This document shows positions 1-11,751 of a stretch of 64,000 bases of DNA, one piece after another. The translations under genes were made by a program, and so were the position numbers. The notes under the pieces were generated by a model, which was not told the origin of the DNA, did not search any database, and was given only the letters and a program-made list of their open reading frames with translations. The stretch is from the NCBI RefSeq assembly GCF_004297875.1, contig NZ_SCSK01000045.1, positions 1 to 64,000 of the forward strand, read 5' to 3'. This DNA is from Pandoraea sp. (GTDB lineage Bacteria > Pseudomonadota > Gammaproteobacteria > Burkholderiales > Burkholderiaceae). Numbering within the stretch: the stretch's first letter is position 1; the number at the start of each line of letters is the position of its first letter.

Positions 1-670
1 TGCCGTGTTCCATGACATAGAACCGGTCCGCCAACGGCGCGGCAAACCGGAAATTCTGTTCCACCATCACGATCGTGTACCCCTTGGCCTTGAGCGTGAC
101 GATCATGCGCGCGAGCGCCTGCACGATCACCGGCGCCAGACCCTCCGAAATCTCGTCGAGCAGCAGCAGCCGCGCCCCCGTGCGCAGGATCCGCGCCACC
201 GCCAGCATCTGCTGCTCCCCGCCCGACAGCCGCGTGCCCTGGCTGTGGCGCCGCTCGTACAGGTTCGGGAACATCGCGTAGATCTCCTCGAGCGACATCG
301 CCTGCGCGCGCGCGCCCACCAGCGGCGGCAGCAGCAGGTTCTCCTCGCACGAGAGCGCCGCAAAAATCCCGCGCTCCTCCGGGCAGTACCCGATCCCGCG
401 GTGCGCCACCTGGTGCGTCGACAGCTGAATCGTCTCCGCCCCGTCGACCCGGATCGAGCCCTGGCGCCGCCCCGTCAGCCCCATGATCGCGCGCAGCGCC
501 GTGGTGCGCCCCGCGCCGTTGCGCCCGAGCAGCGTGACCACCTCCCCGTGGCTCACCGACAGGTCCACCCCGTGCAGGATGTGCGACTCCCCGTACCACG
601 CCTGCACGCCCTCCAGCTCCAGCGCCGGCGCACCCGTGCCGCCCGCCTTGCCCTCGCTTGCCTTGCTCAC
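1..670 (-). CDS. livF: Branched-chain amino acid ABC transporter ATPase LivF (3' end outside window)
   Basis: Cytoplasmic ATPase subunit of a LIV-type importer for branched-chain amino acids or related substrates. Translation from a GTG at 670 gives about 223 residues before the window edge; the family is about 235, so roughly a dozen codons are missing. The signature LSGGEQQ and Walker B LLLLDE are present. The Walker A reads GRNGAGRTT, with arginine in place of the usual lysine. The GTG overlaps the livG stop (GTGA), which indicates translational coupling. Permease and binding-protein genes are not seen and may lie further left. Identification is secure at family level; the substrate is inferred. 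Confidence 0.9.
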   Translation of the reverse strand, partial: MSKASEGKAGGTGAPALELEGVQAWYGESHILHGVDLSVSHGEVVTLLGRNGAGRTTALRAIMGLTGRRQGSIRVDGAETIQLSTHQVAHRGIGYCPEERGIFAALSCEENLLLPPLVGARAQAMSLEEIYAMFPNLYERRHSQGTRLSGGEQQMLAVARILRTGARLLLLDEISEGLAPVIVQALARMIVTLKAKGYTIVMVEQNFRFAAPLADRFYVMEHG

Positions 671-1446
671 CCGTGCGCCCCCTCCAGCTCGGCCTCGACC
701 GTGCCCATGTATGCCTGCATCACCTGCGGGTTCTTCGACACCTCGGCATAACTCCCCTCCGCCAGGATCTCCCCGCGCTGCAATACTGTGATGGTGTCCG
801 AAATACCCGCGATCACGCTCATGTTGTGCTCGACCATCAGAATCGTGCGCCCGGCCGAGACCTTCTTGATCAGCGCCGTGACCCGGTCCACGTCCTCGTG
901 ACCCATGCCCTGCGTGGGCTCGTCGAGCAGCATCAGCTCCGGCTCCATCGCCAGCGTCGTGGCAATCTCCAGCGCCCGCTTGCGCCCGTACGGCAGCTCC
1001 ACGGCCGGCGTGTGCGCGTACTCGGCCAGCCCCACCTCGCCCAGCAGCGCCAGCGCCTGCTCGTCGAGCACCGCCAGCGAGGCCCCGCCGCGCCAGAAAT
1101 GAAACGCCGTGCCCAGGCGCCGCTGCAGCCCCACCCGAACGTTCTCCAGCACGCTCAGGTGCGCGAACACCGCCGAGATCTGAAACGAACGGATGATGCC
1201 GCGCCGCGCGATCTGCGCCGGACGCTCGCGCGTGATGTCCTCGCCGTTGAACAGGATCTGCCCCGCGCTGGGCTCCAGAAATTTGGTGAGCAGGTTGAAG
1301 CACGTCGTCTTGCCCGCCCCGTTGGGCCCGATCAACGCATGGATCGTGCCACGCGCCACCCGCAGGTCCACCCCGTTGACAGCCGTAAAACCGCGGAAGC
1401 CCTTGCTCAGGCCTCGGGTCTCCAAAATGAAGTCGTTTGCTGTCAT
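667..1446 (-). CDS. livG: Branched-chain amino acid ABC transporter ATPase LivG
   Basis: Second ATPase of the LIV importer, 259 residues, paired with LivF to drive a LivHM-type permease. Walker A GPNGAGKTT lies near residue 40, the LivG-type degenerate signature LPYGRKRALEIA follows, and Walker B is LMLLDEPTQGM. The ATG at 1446 is preferred over a GTG four codons upstream because GGAG precedes it. livF follows with a 4-bp overlap, so the two are one transcript. The 292 bp between this start and the next gene presumably hold the promoter; I see no clear motif there. Confidence 0.93.
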   Translation of the reverse strand: MTANDFILETRGLSKGFRGFTAVNGVDLRVARGTIHALIGPNGAGKTTCFNLLTKFLEPSAGQILFNGEDITRERPAQIARRGIIRSFQISAVFAHLSVLENVRVGLQRRLGTAFHFWRGGASLAVLDEQALALLGEVGLAEYAHTPAVELPYGRKRALEIATTLAMEPELMLLDEPTQGMGHEDVDRVTALIKKVSAGRTILMVEHNMSVIAGISDTITVLQRGEILAEGSYAEVSKNPQVMQAYMGTVEAELEGAHG

Positions 1447-1738
1447 GTCTCCAGCCACGTGATAGGTTTATCGCGCTCGGCGGACAACGCGTGCTGTCCG
1501 CCAGCTACTTTGTGGACACTCCCGCGACCGTTATCGGGACAGCACCCTGACGGCCACGAGCGCTGCAGCACGGTGCGACTCTTGCTCGAACCTTGCCAGC
1601 GAAGGGCTATTGTGTTCCAAATGTTGCATCGCAATCATCGGGATTTCCACTAGGAGAGGCAGGAAATTTGCAACTGCCCGAAGCCAATCAGAAATCCTAA
1701 GGTTCGACGCGTTCGGTCTCCTGTTTTGTGCAACGAAT

Positions 1739-3367
1739 TTATTTGCGTGCGGCGATGCGATCGGCGCGAATCATCTCGCTGGCCTTCTCGGCGATCATCA
1801 GGGTCGGCGAATTGGTATTGCCCGACGTTATGGTCGGCATCACCGATGCATCGACCACGCGCAAGCCCGCCAGCCCGCGCACTCGCAGGCGGCTGTCGAC
1901 CACCGCGCCGGCGTCGTCGGCACGCCCCATGCGGCAGGTGCCGACCGGATGAAAAATGGTGGTGCCGATATCGCCCGCCGCGCGCGCCAATTCCTCGTCG
2001 CTCTGATAAGCCGGGCCGGGCAGATACTCGCGCGGTGCATAACGCGCGAACGCCGGTGCGGCAAGAATACGGCGGGTCAGGCGCAAGGCGTCGGCGGCCA
2101 CCGCGCGGTCTTCGGGCGTTTGCAAATAATTCGGCGCGATCGTCGGCGGCTGCTGTGCGTGCGGACCGCTCAAATGGATGCTGCCGCGCGAAGTCGGCCG
2201 CAAATTGCACACCGATGCGGTAAACGCGTTGAAGGTATGCAGCGGATCGCCGAACTTGTCGAGCGACAACGGCTGCACGTGATATTGCAGATTGGCACGC
2301 GCCTGGAACTCGTCGCTCTCGGCAAAGGCGCCCAACTGCGACGGCGCCATGCTCATCGGCCCGCCTTGCGTGAGCGCATACTGCAGGCCGATGCGCAACT
2401 TGCCCCACCAGTGGCTGGCAAGCGTGTTGAGGGTCTTCACGCCATCGACCCGGTAGATCGTGCGCAATTGCAGATGATCTTGCAGATTCTCGCCCACCCC
2501 GGGCAGATCGTGCACGACCGCCACCCCGTGTTGCTGCAGCAACGCGCCCCGCCCCACGCCGGAGACCTCCAGCAATTGCGGCGAGTTGACCGCGCCGGAG
2601 GCCAGCAGCACTTCGAGACGTGCTTCGACGCCGCATTCCTGCCCGTCATGCCGATAGTTCAGGCCGACGCAACGCTTGCCGGCGAATACCAGGCGCGTGA
2701 CCTGCGCGCCGGTCAGGATGGTCAGGTTCGGACGCCCGCGCGCGGGCCGCAAAAACGCCTTCGAAGCATTCCAGCGCACACCACGCCGCTGATTCACCTC
2801 GAAGTAGCCGACGCCGAAATTATCGCCCCGGTTGAAATCGTCGGTGGCGGGAATGCCGCTTTGCGCGGCGGCTTCGACAAAGGTATCGAGTACCCGCCAC
2901 GACAGACGCTGCGCTTCGACACGCCACTCGCCGCCGCCGCCGTGAAATTCGCTGGCACCCTTGTGGTGATCCTCGACGCGCATGAAGTACGGCAGCACCG
3001 CGTCCCAGCGCCAGCTCGCATCATCGGCGATGGCGGCCCAACCGTCGTAATCCTCGCGCTGGCCACGCATATAAATCATGCCGTTGATCGACGAGCTGCC
3101 GCCCAGCACGCGTCCGCGCGGATACGCCAGCGCGCGCCCGTTCAGGCCGGCTTCGTTCTGCGTGCGATACAGCCAGTCGGTGCGCGGATTGCCGATGCAA
3201 TACAGATAACCGACCGGAATGTGTATCCAGTGATAATCGTCCTTGCCGCCGGCCTCGATCAGCAGCACCGTCACGTCGGCGTCCTGCGTCAGTCGATTGG
3301 CCAGCAGGCAGCCGGCGGTGCCGGCACCGACGATGATGTAGTCGTAAGCGCCCTGATGCTTGGGCAT
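1739..3367 (-). CDS. GMC-family FAD oxidoreductase (choline/alcohol dehydrogenase-like)
   Basis: FAD-dependent oxidation of an alcohol to an aldehyde is the usual reaction of this family (BetA, AlkJ). The 542-residue protein starts with the FAD dinucleotide fold (IIVGAGTAGCLLANRL), carries the GMC signature PRGRVLGGSSSINGMIY near residue 90, and ends with HPVGTCRMG and GNTNSPTLMIAEKAS, which hold the catalytic histidine/asparagine pair. AGGAG stands just before the ATG. It lies 78 bp downstream of mmsA on the same strand, so an alcohol-to-acid oxidation pair is likely. Substrate unknown; a choline dehydrogenase role is not supported by the neighbours. Confidence 0.9.
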   Translation of the reverse strand: MPKHQGAYDYIIVGAGTAGCLLANRLTQDADVTVLLIEAGGKDDYHWIHIPVGYLYCIGNPRTDWLYRTQNEAGLNGRALAYPRGRVLGGSSSINGMIYMRGQREDYDGWAAIADDASWRWDAVLPYFMRVEDHHKGASEFHGGGGEWRVEAQRLSWRVLDTFVEAAAQSGIPATDDFNRGDNFGVGYFEVNQRRGVRWNASKAFLRPARGRPNLTILTGAQVTRLVFAGKRCVGLNYRHDGQECGVEARLEVLLASGAVNSPQLLEVSGVGRGALLQQHGVAVVHDLPGVGENLQDHLQLRTIYRVDGVKTLNTLASHWWGKLRIGLQYALTQGGPMSMAPSQLGAFAESDEFQARANLQYHVQPLSLDKFGDPLHTFNAFTASVCNLRPTSRGSIHLSGPHAQQPPTIAPNYLQTPEDRAVAADALRLTRRILAAPAFARYAPREYLPGPAYQSDEELARAAGDIGTTIFHPVGTCRMGRADDAGAVVDSRLRVRGLAGLRVVDASVMPTITSGNTNSPTLMIAEKASEMIRADRIAARK

Positions 3368-3445
3368 GTCTCCTCCCGATCCGCTGACGGCTTCAGAACT
3401 TCAATGAGCGCGCCCGCCGGCTTACCGCCGCAGGCGCCGGCGTGC

Positions 3446-4954
<1,509 letters not shown>

Positions 4955-5087
4955 ATCGACCTCGGTGCGTTCGCGCCCATCGCGGCGCGCAATCCAGAGC
5001 GAAGCGGCCAAGGTGCCGTCGCTTTTTTCATGGCTAAAGCCTAGCCCCACTGGCGCCGGCAAATCCAATGATTTATGCTGAAGAACA

Positions 5088-5106
5088 ATATAAGTACCTC
5101 TTATAT
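5088..5106. promoter_or_regulatory. Inverted repeat in lysR-mmsA gap, likely LysR operator
   Basis: ATATAAG, five bases, then CTTATAT forms a perfect 7-bp inverted repeat in the divergent gap between mmsA and the LysR gene, 22 bp before the lysR start. Size and position fit a LysR-type box (short AT-rich dyad near its own promoter). Assignment to this regulator is inferred from position. Confidence 0.6.
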
Positions 5107-5127
5107 CTCCTCTGGGTTGGCGCTGCC

Positions 5128-6003
5128 ATGGAATTCAATCAATTGCGCGCATTCGTCACGGTGGCGCACGAGGGCAACCTCACCCGCGCCGCCGCGCGCC
5201 TGCATCTCACGCAGCCGGCCGTCAGCCTGCAAATCAAGGCCTTGCAGGAAGCCCTGCACCTGACCCTGTTTACCCGCACCGCCCAGGGCATGAGCCTGAC
5301 GCGCGACGGCCAGGCACTGCTGCCGCTGGCCGAGCGCCTGCTGGGCGACCTGGGCGCGCTGCACCAGGCTGCCGCGGCATTGCGCGAGACGGTGCGCGGC
5401 AAACTGCGCATCGGCACGATTCTCGACCCCGAGTTCACCCGCCTGGGCGCCTTTCTCAAGCGCCTGGTGGAGTCCTACCCGCAGATCGAGACGGAGTTGC
5501 GGCACGGCATGTCGGGCACCGTGCTGCAACAGATCCAGCGCGGCGAACTCGACGTCGGCTTTTATATCGGCAAGCCCTCCGACCTGTTCCACACGGTGAC
5601 CCTGACGCCATTCAATTACCAGGTAGTCGGGCCGCCCGGCTGGAAAGAGCGGATCGCGCGGCGCGGCTGGAAAGAGCTGGCCGCGCTGCCGTGGATCTGG
5701 ACGCCGCCCGAATCGGCGCATCACCGGTTGCTCACGGCGCTGTTCGCGCCGCTCGGGGTGAGTCCGCCGACCGTTGCGGTAGTCGATCAGGAGCAGTCGA
5801 TGCTCGATCTGGTCAAGTCGGGCGTGGGCCTGTCGTTGATGCGCGACTCGATTGCCCTGCGCGAAGCCCATGCGCACGGCATGGTGATCGCCGACGGCGT
5901 CAGCGTGCCGACCGAATTGAGTTTCATCACGCTGGCCAGCCGCCGCAGCGAGCCGGCGATCGCCGCGGCGCTCGCGCTGATCGAGACGGTCTGGCACGGC
6001 TGA
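5128..6003 (+). CDS. LysR-family transcriptional regulator
   Basis: DNA-binding regulator of 291 residues, normal for the family. The N-terminal winged helix is clear ([18 protein letters not shown], then [19 protein letters not shown]), followed by a periplasmic-binding-like effector domain from about residue 90. The start at 5128 begins exactly at the conserved family N-terminus; an earlier in-frame ATG at 5068 would add 20 atypical residues. It diverges from mmsA and the GMC gene, so it probably activates them in response to a pathway intermediate. fumC follows 65 bp downstream with its own ribosome-binding site. Confidence 0.92.
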   Translation: MEFNQLRAFVTVAHEGNLTRAAARLHLTQPAVSLQIKALQEALHLTLFTRTAQGMSLTRDGQALLPLAERLLGDLGALHQAAAALRETVRGKLRIGTILDPEFTRLGAFLKRLVESYPQIETELRHGMSGTVLQQIQRGELDVGFYIGKPSDLFHTVTLTPFNYQVVGPPGWKERIARRGWKELAALPWIWTPPESAHHRLLTALFAPLGVSPPTVAVVDQEQSMLDLVKSGVGLSLMRDSIALREAHAHGMVIADGVSVPTELSFITLASRRSEPAIAAALALIETVWHG

Positions 6004-6068
6004 GCATGCGCGGCCGGCACACCCGGCATGGGCTTGCTACACTGGAAAGATTCCGACAGGAGCTTGCC

Positions 6069-7466
6069 ATGTCTACCAGGATGGAGCGCGACACCTTCGG
6101 CGAAATCGCCGTACCCGACGAACATCTCTGGGGCGCGCAAACGCAGCGCTCGCTGGAGAATTTCAAGATATCCACCGAGAAAATGCCGCGCGAACTGATG
6201 CACGCGCTGGCGCACGTCAAGCGCGCCGCGGCAGGCGTCAACCGCGCGCTGGGCGTGCTCGACGAGCGCAAGGCCGAAGCCATTATCGCGGCCGCCGACG
6301 AGGTCATCGAGGGCCGTCACGACGACGAGTTCCCGCTGGCCATATGGCAGACCGGCTCGGGCACGCAGACCAATATGAACATGAACGAGGTGCTCGCCAA
6401 TCGCGCCAGCGAGCTGCTGGGCGGCGTGCGCGGCGAGGCCCGGCTGATTCACCCCAACGACGACGTCAACAAGGGGCAATCGTCCAACGATGTGTTCCCC
6501 ACGGCGATGAGCGTGGCCGCCGCCGGCGCGCTGGTCAGCCGGCTGCAGCCGGCCATCGGACAACTGCGCGATACCCTGGCGGCCAAGGCCCGGCGCTATG
6601 ACGACATCGTCAAGATCGGCCGTACCCATTTGCAGGATGCCACGCCGCTCACCCTCGGCCAGGAAATCTCCGGCTGGGTCGCGCAGCTCGACCACGGCTT
6701 GCGCCACGTCGAGGCCGCCCTGCCGCATTTATGCGAACTGGCGCTGGGCGGCACCGCGGTGGGCACCGGCCTGAACGCGCACCCCGAATTCGCCGTGCGG
6801 GTGGCGGCCGAGCTCGCGCGCGCGCTCGGCCTGCCGTTCGTCACCGCCCCCAACAAATTCGAGGCGCTGGCGGCCAACGACGCGCTGGTGCATGCGCACG
6901 GCGCGCTCAAGACGCTCGCCGCGAGCCTGATGAAAATCGCCAACGACGTGCGCTGGCTGGCCAGCGGCCCGCGCTGCGGCATCGGCGAGCTGCATATCCC
7001 GGAAAATGAACCTGGCAGCTCGATCATGCCCGGCAAAGTCAATCCGACGCAGTGCGAAGCAATGACCATGCTGTGCTGCCAGGTGCTCGGCAACGACGTG
7101 GCGATCAATGCCGGCGGCGCGATGGGCAACTTCGAACTGAATGTGTTCAAGCCGCTGCTGATCCACAATTTCCTGCAAAGCGTGCGCCTGCTGGCCGACG
7201 GCGCGACCAGCTTCAACGATCACTGCGCGATCGGCATCGAGCCCAACCGCGCGCGCATCGACGCCTTGCTGCAGCAGTCGCTGATGCTGGTGACCGCGCT
7301 CAACCCGCACATCGGTTACGACAAGGCCGCGCAAATCGCCAAGAAGGCGCACAAGGAGGGCACCACGCTCAAACAAGCGGCGCTGGCGCTGGGCTATCTC
7401 AGCGCCGAGCAGTTCGAAGCCTGGGTACGCCCGGCCGACATGGTTGGCATGGTCGGCAAACGCTGA
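6069..7466 (+). CDS. fumC: Class II fumarate hydratase FumC
   Basis: Reversible hydration of fumarate to malate in the TCA cycle; iron-independent homotetramer. The 465-residue protein has the fumarase/aspartase signature [15 protein letters not shown] at about residue 317 and the substrate segment [14 protein letters not shown] near residue 96. Length is standard. AGGAG lies ahead of the ATG. It converges with the indolepyruvate oxidoreductase gene across 23 bp. The related enzymes aspartase and argininosuccinate lyase are excluded by the N-terminal [14 protein letters not shown] pattern typical of FumC. Confidence 0.97.
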   Translation: MSTRMERDTFGEIAVPDEHLWGAQTQRSLENFKISTEKMPRELMHALAHVKRAAAGVNRALGVLDERKAEAIIAAADEVIEGRHDDEFPLAIWQTGSGTQTNMNMNEVLANRASELLGGVRGEARLIHPNDDVNKGQSSNDVFPTAMSVAAAGALVSRLQPAIGQLRDTLAAKARRYDDIVKIGRTHLQDATPLTLGQEISGWVAQLDHGLRHVEAALPHLCELALGGTAVGTGLNAHPEFAVRVAAELARALGLPFVTAPNKFEALAANDALVHAHGALKTLAASLMKIANDVRWLASGPRCGIGELHIPENEPGSSIMPGKVNPTQCEAMTMLCCQVLGNDVAINAGGAMGNFELNVFKPLLIHNFLQSVRLLADGATSFNDHCAIGIEPNRARIDALLQQSLMLVTALNPHIGYDKAAQIAKKAHKEGTTLKQAALALGYLSAEQFEAWVRPADMVGMVGKR

Positions 7467-7489
7467 CGGCGCACCGGGTTGCGCGCCGC

Positions 7490-10400
7490 CTAGCGCGAGG
7501 CCACCACCGGAATGCCCTTGAGGGCCAGGCCGCCCTGCGCCGCGTGCGCGAGCGCGGCGGCCACCGCCGGGCCGCGCGCGGCATCGATGCCCAGTTGCTT
7601 GGCCAGCGCCGCTTCGACGCGCTTGGCAGCGGCCAGATTGGCCAGTTTGACGTGACCGTATCCGCGAATCCTGGCGGGCGCCTCGGCCAGCGCCAGCGCG
7701 GCGTCGAGGTTGCCTGAACTCAGCACGCCCAGCATGCGCTCGATCGTCACCGCATAGTCGGCCGCCAACTCGCGCTCCATGCGACGCTCGAGCGTGCGGC
7801 CGAACGGGTCGAGCGCGCTGCCGCGCAGACCGCGCAGTTTGGCCATCGTGCCGAGCACCGGCCACAGCCACGGGCCGAATGTCACTTTGCGCGGTGCGCC
7901 GCCTTGCTTGCCGGGCTTGGCGATGAGCGGGGGCGCCATATGGAACTCAATGCGGAAATCGCGCCCGGCCTGGCCTTCGAACTCGCCGGCCAGCGCCTGA
8001 CGGAACGTGCCGTCGGTATAGAGCCGGGCAACTTCGTATTCGTCCTTGTAGGCCAGCAGCTTCGCATACTGCCGGGCCACCGCCCGCGCCAGCCGCTCGG
8101 CGCCGGCACCGGCCACGCGGGTCTCGGCCGCGCGCACCTTGTCGACCAGCGCGCTGTAACGCTGCGCATAGGCGGCATTCTGATAGGCCGTGAGCAACGC
8201 GCGCCGATGCGCGACGATTGCCTCGAGCGAATCTTCGCCGGCCTCGCGCGGCGCCGCGATCAGGGCCTCCAGCGCCGCCGGGTCGCCGGCGGCCAGGCGG
8301 CCGAGGTCGAACGCCAGTTGATTCATCGCCACCGCCACGCCATTGAGTTCGAGCGCGCGCATGAGCGCCGCGAGCGATACCGGCACCAGGCCCAACTGCC
8401 AGGCAAAGCCGAGCATCACGATGTTCGAGCCCATGGTGTCGCCCAGAAAGCGCTTGGCCAGCGCCTGCGCGTCGCACGTATCGAGCGGCTTGCTGCCCGA
8501 GGCGTGACGCATTTTCGCCAGCAACGCATCCGCGTGCAATTGCGCATCGGGATTGCGCACGAAATCCGCATTGGGAATCGCGTGCGTATTGACGACGATA
8601 CGCGTGCGCTCGCGCCGCACGGTTTGCAGCGCGTCGGCGCTGGCGCCCACCACCATGTCGCATGCCAGCAGCACATCGGCCTGCTGCGTATCGATACGCA
8701 CCTGGTTGAGCCACTCCGGGCGGCTGGCAAAGCGCACGAACGACAGCACCGCGCCACCCTTTTGCGCGAAGCCCATGAAGTCGAGCACCGAGGCGCGCTT
8801 GCCTTCGAGGTGCGCGGCCATGGTGATCAGCGCGCCGACCGTAACCACGCCGGTGCCCCCCACGCCGGTGACCATGATGTCGTAGGGCGCGTCGTCCAGC
8901 GCGATGGCCGGCAACGGCAGGGCGCCCACCTTGGCCTCGAGCACCTGCGGATCGAACGCGGCCCCGACAGCCTTTTTGAGCTGCGCGCCCTTGACCGAGA
9001 CGAAGCTCGGGCAAAAGCCGTTCACGCACGAGAAATCCTTGTTGCACGACGATTGATCGATGCGGCGCTTGCGGCCCAGCGGGGTCTCGACCGGCTCGAC
9101 CGACAGGCAATTGGACTGCACGCCGCAGTCGCCGCAACCTTCGCACACCGCCTCGTTGATAAACAGGCGGCGGTCGGGATTGGGAAACTCGTTTTTCTTG
9201 CGGCGCCGGCGTTTTTCCGCCGCGCACGTCTGGTCGTAGATCAGCACGGTGACGCCGCTCATCTCGCGCAACGCGCGCTGTACGTCGTCGAGTTCGCGGC
9301 GGTGATGGAACGTGGTGCCGCGCGGGAACTGATCCTCGTGGCCTTGATATTTCTCCGGCTCGTCGCTGACCACCACCAGTTTGGTGATGCCCTCCGCTTC
9401 GACCTGCCGCGCGATCTGCGGCACCGAAATGCTGCCGTCCACCGGCTGCCCGCCGGTCATCGCCACCGCGTCGTTGTAGAGAATCTTGTAGGTGATGTTC
9501 GCCTTGGAGGCCACCGCCTGGCGAATCGCCAGGATACCGGAGTGGAAGTAAGTGCCGTCGCCCAGGTTCTGGAACACATGCGGGCGCTGGGTGAAGTGAT
9601 AATGCGACGCCCAATCGACGCCCTCGCCACCCATCTGGATCAGGCCGGTGGTGTCGCGCTCCATCCATGACGCCATGAAGTGGCAGCCGATGCCGGCCTG
9701 CGCGATCGAGCCCTCCGGCACCTTGGTCGAGGTGTTGTGCGGGCAGCCCGAGCAGAAATACGGCACGCGCCGCACGCCGTCGGCCTCGTTCGACAGAATC
9801 TCGTGCGCCACCAGATCGACCACCAGATGGCGCCGGTCCAGCGCGGGCTTATGCCGCGCCAGCCAGTCGGCGAACACCGGCAAAATGCGCGACGGACGCA
9901 ACTCGCCCAGCGCGGAGAGCAGCGGGCGGCCCTCGGCGTCGGCCTTGCCCAGCACCAGCGGGCGCGCGCGCTCGATCCGATTGTAGAGATATTGCTTGAT
10001 CTGCTGCTCGACCACCGGCCCCTTTTCCTCGATCACCAGCACTTCGCGCAGGCCGTTGACGAAGGCGTCGATGCGCGAGAGTTCGAGCGGAAACGCCAGC
10101 CCGACCTTGTAGACGCGCACTCCGGCGGACTCCAGGTCGGCCACCGTCAGGCCCAGGCGCCGCAAGGCCTCCATCAGATCGAGGTGAGCCTTGCCGCAGG
10201 TGACGATACCGATATCGGCTTGCGGGCTCGGTGCAATCCATTTGTCGATGCTGTTCACGCGAGCGAAGTGGCGCACCGCGTCGAGCTTGGCGGCCAGACG
10301 CGCCTCGATGGTCAGGCTCGGCAGATCGGGCCAGCGGTTGTGCAGGCCGCCGGGCGGCGCATGGAAGTCCACCGGCTGCGCCCACTCGGTGCGCACCGCG

Positions 10401-11086
10401 TCGAGATCGACCGTGGCGCGCGACTCGACGGTTTCCGAGATTGCCTTGAAGCCCGCCCACGCGCCGGAAAAGCGCGACAGCGCAAAACCATACAGGCCGA
10501 ACTCGAGCATCTCGGCGATATCGGCCGGGTTGAGCACCGGCATGCTCCACGACATCATCGTAAAGTCGCTCTGGTGCGGCATCGACGAAGAAACGCAGCC
10601 ATGATCGTCGCCCGCCACCACCAGCACGCCGCCATGCTCGGACGCGCCATAGGCATTGCCGTGCTTGAGCGCGTCGCCGGCGCGGTCGACCCCCGGCCCC
10701 TTGCCGTACCACATGCCAAACACGCCATCGACCGTGCGCAGGGTATCGGCCTCGACACGCTGCGTGCCCATCACGGCGGTGCCGGCCAGCTCTTCGTTGA
10801 TGGCCGGCAGGAATTTCACATTGGCCGCCTCGAGCAGCTTTTTGGCTTTCCAGAGCTGCTGGTCGACCCCGCCCAACGGCGAGCCGCGATAGCCGCTGAT
10901 GAAGCCGGCCGTGTTCAGGCCGCGCGCCTGATCGAGTGCGCGCTGCATCAGCGCAATGCGCACCAGCGCCTGCGTGCCGGTCAGAAACACCTGGCCGCGC
11001 GTCGCGACGAGATTGTCGGATAGCTGGTAAGCGCCATGCTTGAGGGATGTGGCGGCAAGCGCCGCTGGGCGCATGGGGGCATTCAT
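7490..11086 (-). CDS. Indolepyruvate:ferredoxin oxidoreductase, fused alpha/gamma form
   Basis: Thiamine-pyrophosphate enzyme that oxidatively decarboxylates aryl pyruvates from aromatic amino acids to aryl-acetyl-CoA, reducing ferredoxin. The 1198 residues contain, in order, an IorA-like region (GYRGSPLGGVDQQLW near residue 65), a TPP-binding region, a cysteine-rich ferredoxin-like segment at about 640-690 (CEGCGDCG, then further cysteines), and a C-terminal IorB-like gamma domain starting at VTGVGGTGVVTVGA. This fused arrangement is usual in Burkholderiales. GAGGAG precedes the ATG. An Lrp/AsnC gene diverges 197 bp away and is the likely regulator, with an amino acid as effector. Confidence 0.93.
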   Translation of the reverse strand: MNAPMRPAALAATSLKHGAYQLSDNLVATRGQVFLTGTQALVRIALMQRALDQARGLNTAGFISGYRGSPLGGVDQQLWKAKKLLEAANVKFLPAINEELAGTAVMGTQRVEADTLRTVDGVFGMWYGKGPGVDRAGDALKHGNAYGASEHGGVLVVAGDDHGCVSSSMPHQSDFTMMSWSMPVLNPADIAEMLEFGLYGFALSRFSGAWAGFKAISETVESRATVDLDAVRTEWAQPVDFHAPPGGLHNRWPDLPSLTIEARLAAKLDAVRHFARVNSIDKWIAPSPQADIGIVTCGKAHLDLMEALRRLGLTVADLESAGVRVYKVGLAFPLELSRIDAFVNGLREVLVIEEKGPVVEQQIKQYLYNRIERARPLVLGKADAEGRPLLSALGELRPSRILPVFADWLARHKPALDRRHLVVDLVAHEILSNEADGVRRVPYFCSGCPHNTSTKVPEGSIAQAGIGCHFMASWMERDTTGLIQMGGEGVDWASHYHFTQRPHVFQNLGDGTYFHSGILAIRQAVASKANITYKILYNDAVAMTGGQPVDGSISVPQIARQVEAEGITKLVVVSDEPEKYQGHEDQFPRGTTFHHRRELDDVQRALREMSGVTVLIYDQTCAAEKRRRRKKNEFPNPDRRLFINEAVCEGCGDCGVQSNCLSVEPVETPLGRKRRIDQSSCNKDFSCVNGFCPSFVSVKGAQLKKAVGAAFDPQVLEAKVGALPLPAIALDDAPYDIMVTGVGGTGVVTVGALITMAAHLEGKRASVLDFMGFAQKGGAVLSFVRFASRPEWLNQVRIDTQQADVLLACDMVVGASADALQTVRRERTRIVVNTHAIPNADFVRNPDAQLHADALLAKMRHASGSKPLDTCDAQALAKRFLGDTMGSNIVMLGFAWQLGLVPVSLAALMRALELNGVAVAMNQLAFDLGRLAAGDPAALEALIAAPREAGEDSLEAIVAHRRALLTAYQNAAYAQRYSALVDKVRAAETRVAGAGAERLARAVARQYAKLLAYKDEYEVARLYTDGTFRQALAGEFEGQAGRDFRIEFHMAPPLIAKPGKQGGAPRKVTFGPWLWPVLGTMAKLRGLRGSALDPFGRTLERRMERELAADYAVTIERMLGVLSSGNLDAALALAEAPARIRGYGHVKLANLAAAKRVEAALAKQLGIDAARGPAVAAALAHAAQGGLALKGIPVVASR

Positions 11087-11283
11087 GGGAGTCTCTCCTC
11101 ACCCTGGGCGGCGTCAGCGCGCCGGTGATCGGGCGAAATATTGTCATTGGCAGCCACGGCCGTGCCTCGGCCGGCTGCGTCGATGAGGAAAGTGTATGCG
11201 GGGTGTTGCGAAAAATTTTTACTTTTTCACTCAGAAAATAGCACAATAAGAAATAAGCATTTTCCTAAAAGGCAAATTTCGAG

Positions 11284-11745
11284 ATGAACGTTATCGATGG
11301 CTTCGCCCGCAAGATTCTGCGCCTGCTGCAGGCGGACTCGCGTCGTTCGGCGCAGGAATTGTCCGAACACGTGGGATTGTCGGCCACGCCGTGCTGGCGA
11401 CGCATCAAGGACATGGAACAAAGCGGCGTCATCCAGCGCTACACGGTGCTGCTCGACCGCGAGAAGCTCGGCTTTCATATCTGCGCGCTGGCGCACATCC
11501 AGCTCACGCGCCACACCGAGGGCGGCACCGAGCAATTCGAGCGGGAAATCAGCACCTGCCCGGAGGTCACCGAGTGCTACAGCACGACCGGCGAGGCCGA
11601 CTACATTCTCAAGATCGTCGCGCCCGACATCAAGGCCTACGACGAATTCCTGCACAGTCACGTGTTCCGGCTGCCCGCGGTCGCCCAGGTCAAGACCAGC
11701 GTGGTGCTGCGCGAGATCAAGTTCGACACGAGCTTGCCGCTGTAG
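11284..11745 (+). CDS. Lrp/AsnC-family transcriptional regulator
   Basis: Amino-acid-responsive regulator of 153 residues. An N-terminal helix-turn-helix (ILRLLQADSRRSAQELSEHVGLSATPCWRRIKDME) is followed by the RAM/AsnC effector domain (CPEVTECYSTTGEADYILKIVAPDIKAYDEF). It is divergent from the indolepyruvate oxidoreductase gene across an AT-rich gap, the typical arrangement for local control of amino acid catabolism. No strong ribosome-binding site is seen; only GAG directly before the ATG. It ends 6 bp from the convergent asparagine synthase gene. Confidence 0.92.
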   Translation: MNVIDGFARKILRLLQADSRRSAQELSEHVGLSATPCWRRIKDMEQSGVIQRYTVLLDREKLGFHICALAHIQLTRHTEGGTEQFEREISTCPEVTECYSTTGEADYILKIVAPDIKAYDEFLHSHVFRLPAVAQVKTSVVLREIKFDTSLPL

Positions 11746-11751
11746 CCGGCC

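Noticed and set aside
7467..7510. A bidirectional terminator between fumC and the indolepyruvate oxidoreductase gene
   Set aside because: Only a weak, interrupted GC hairpin and no T-tract on either strand.
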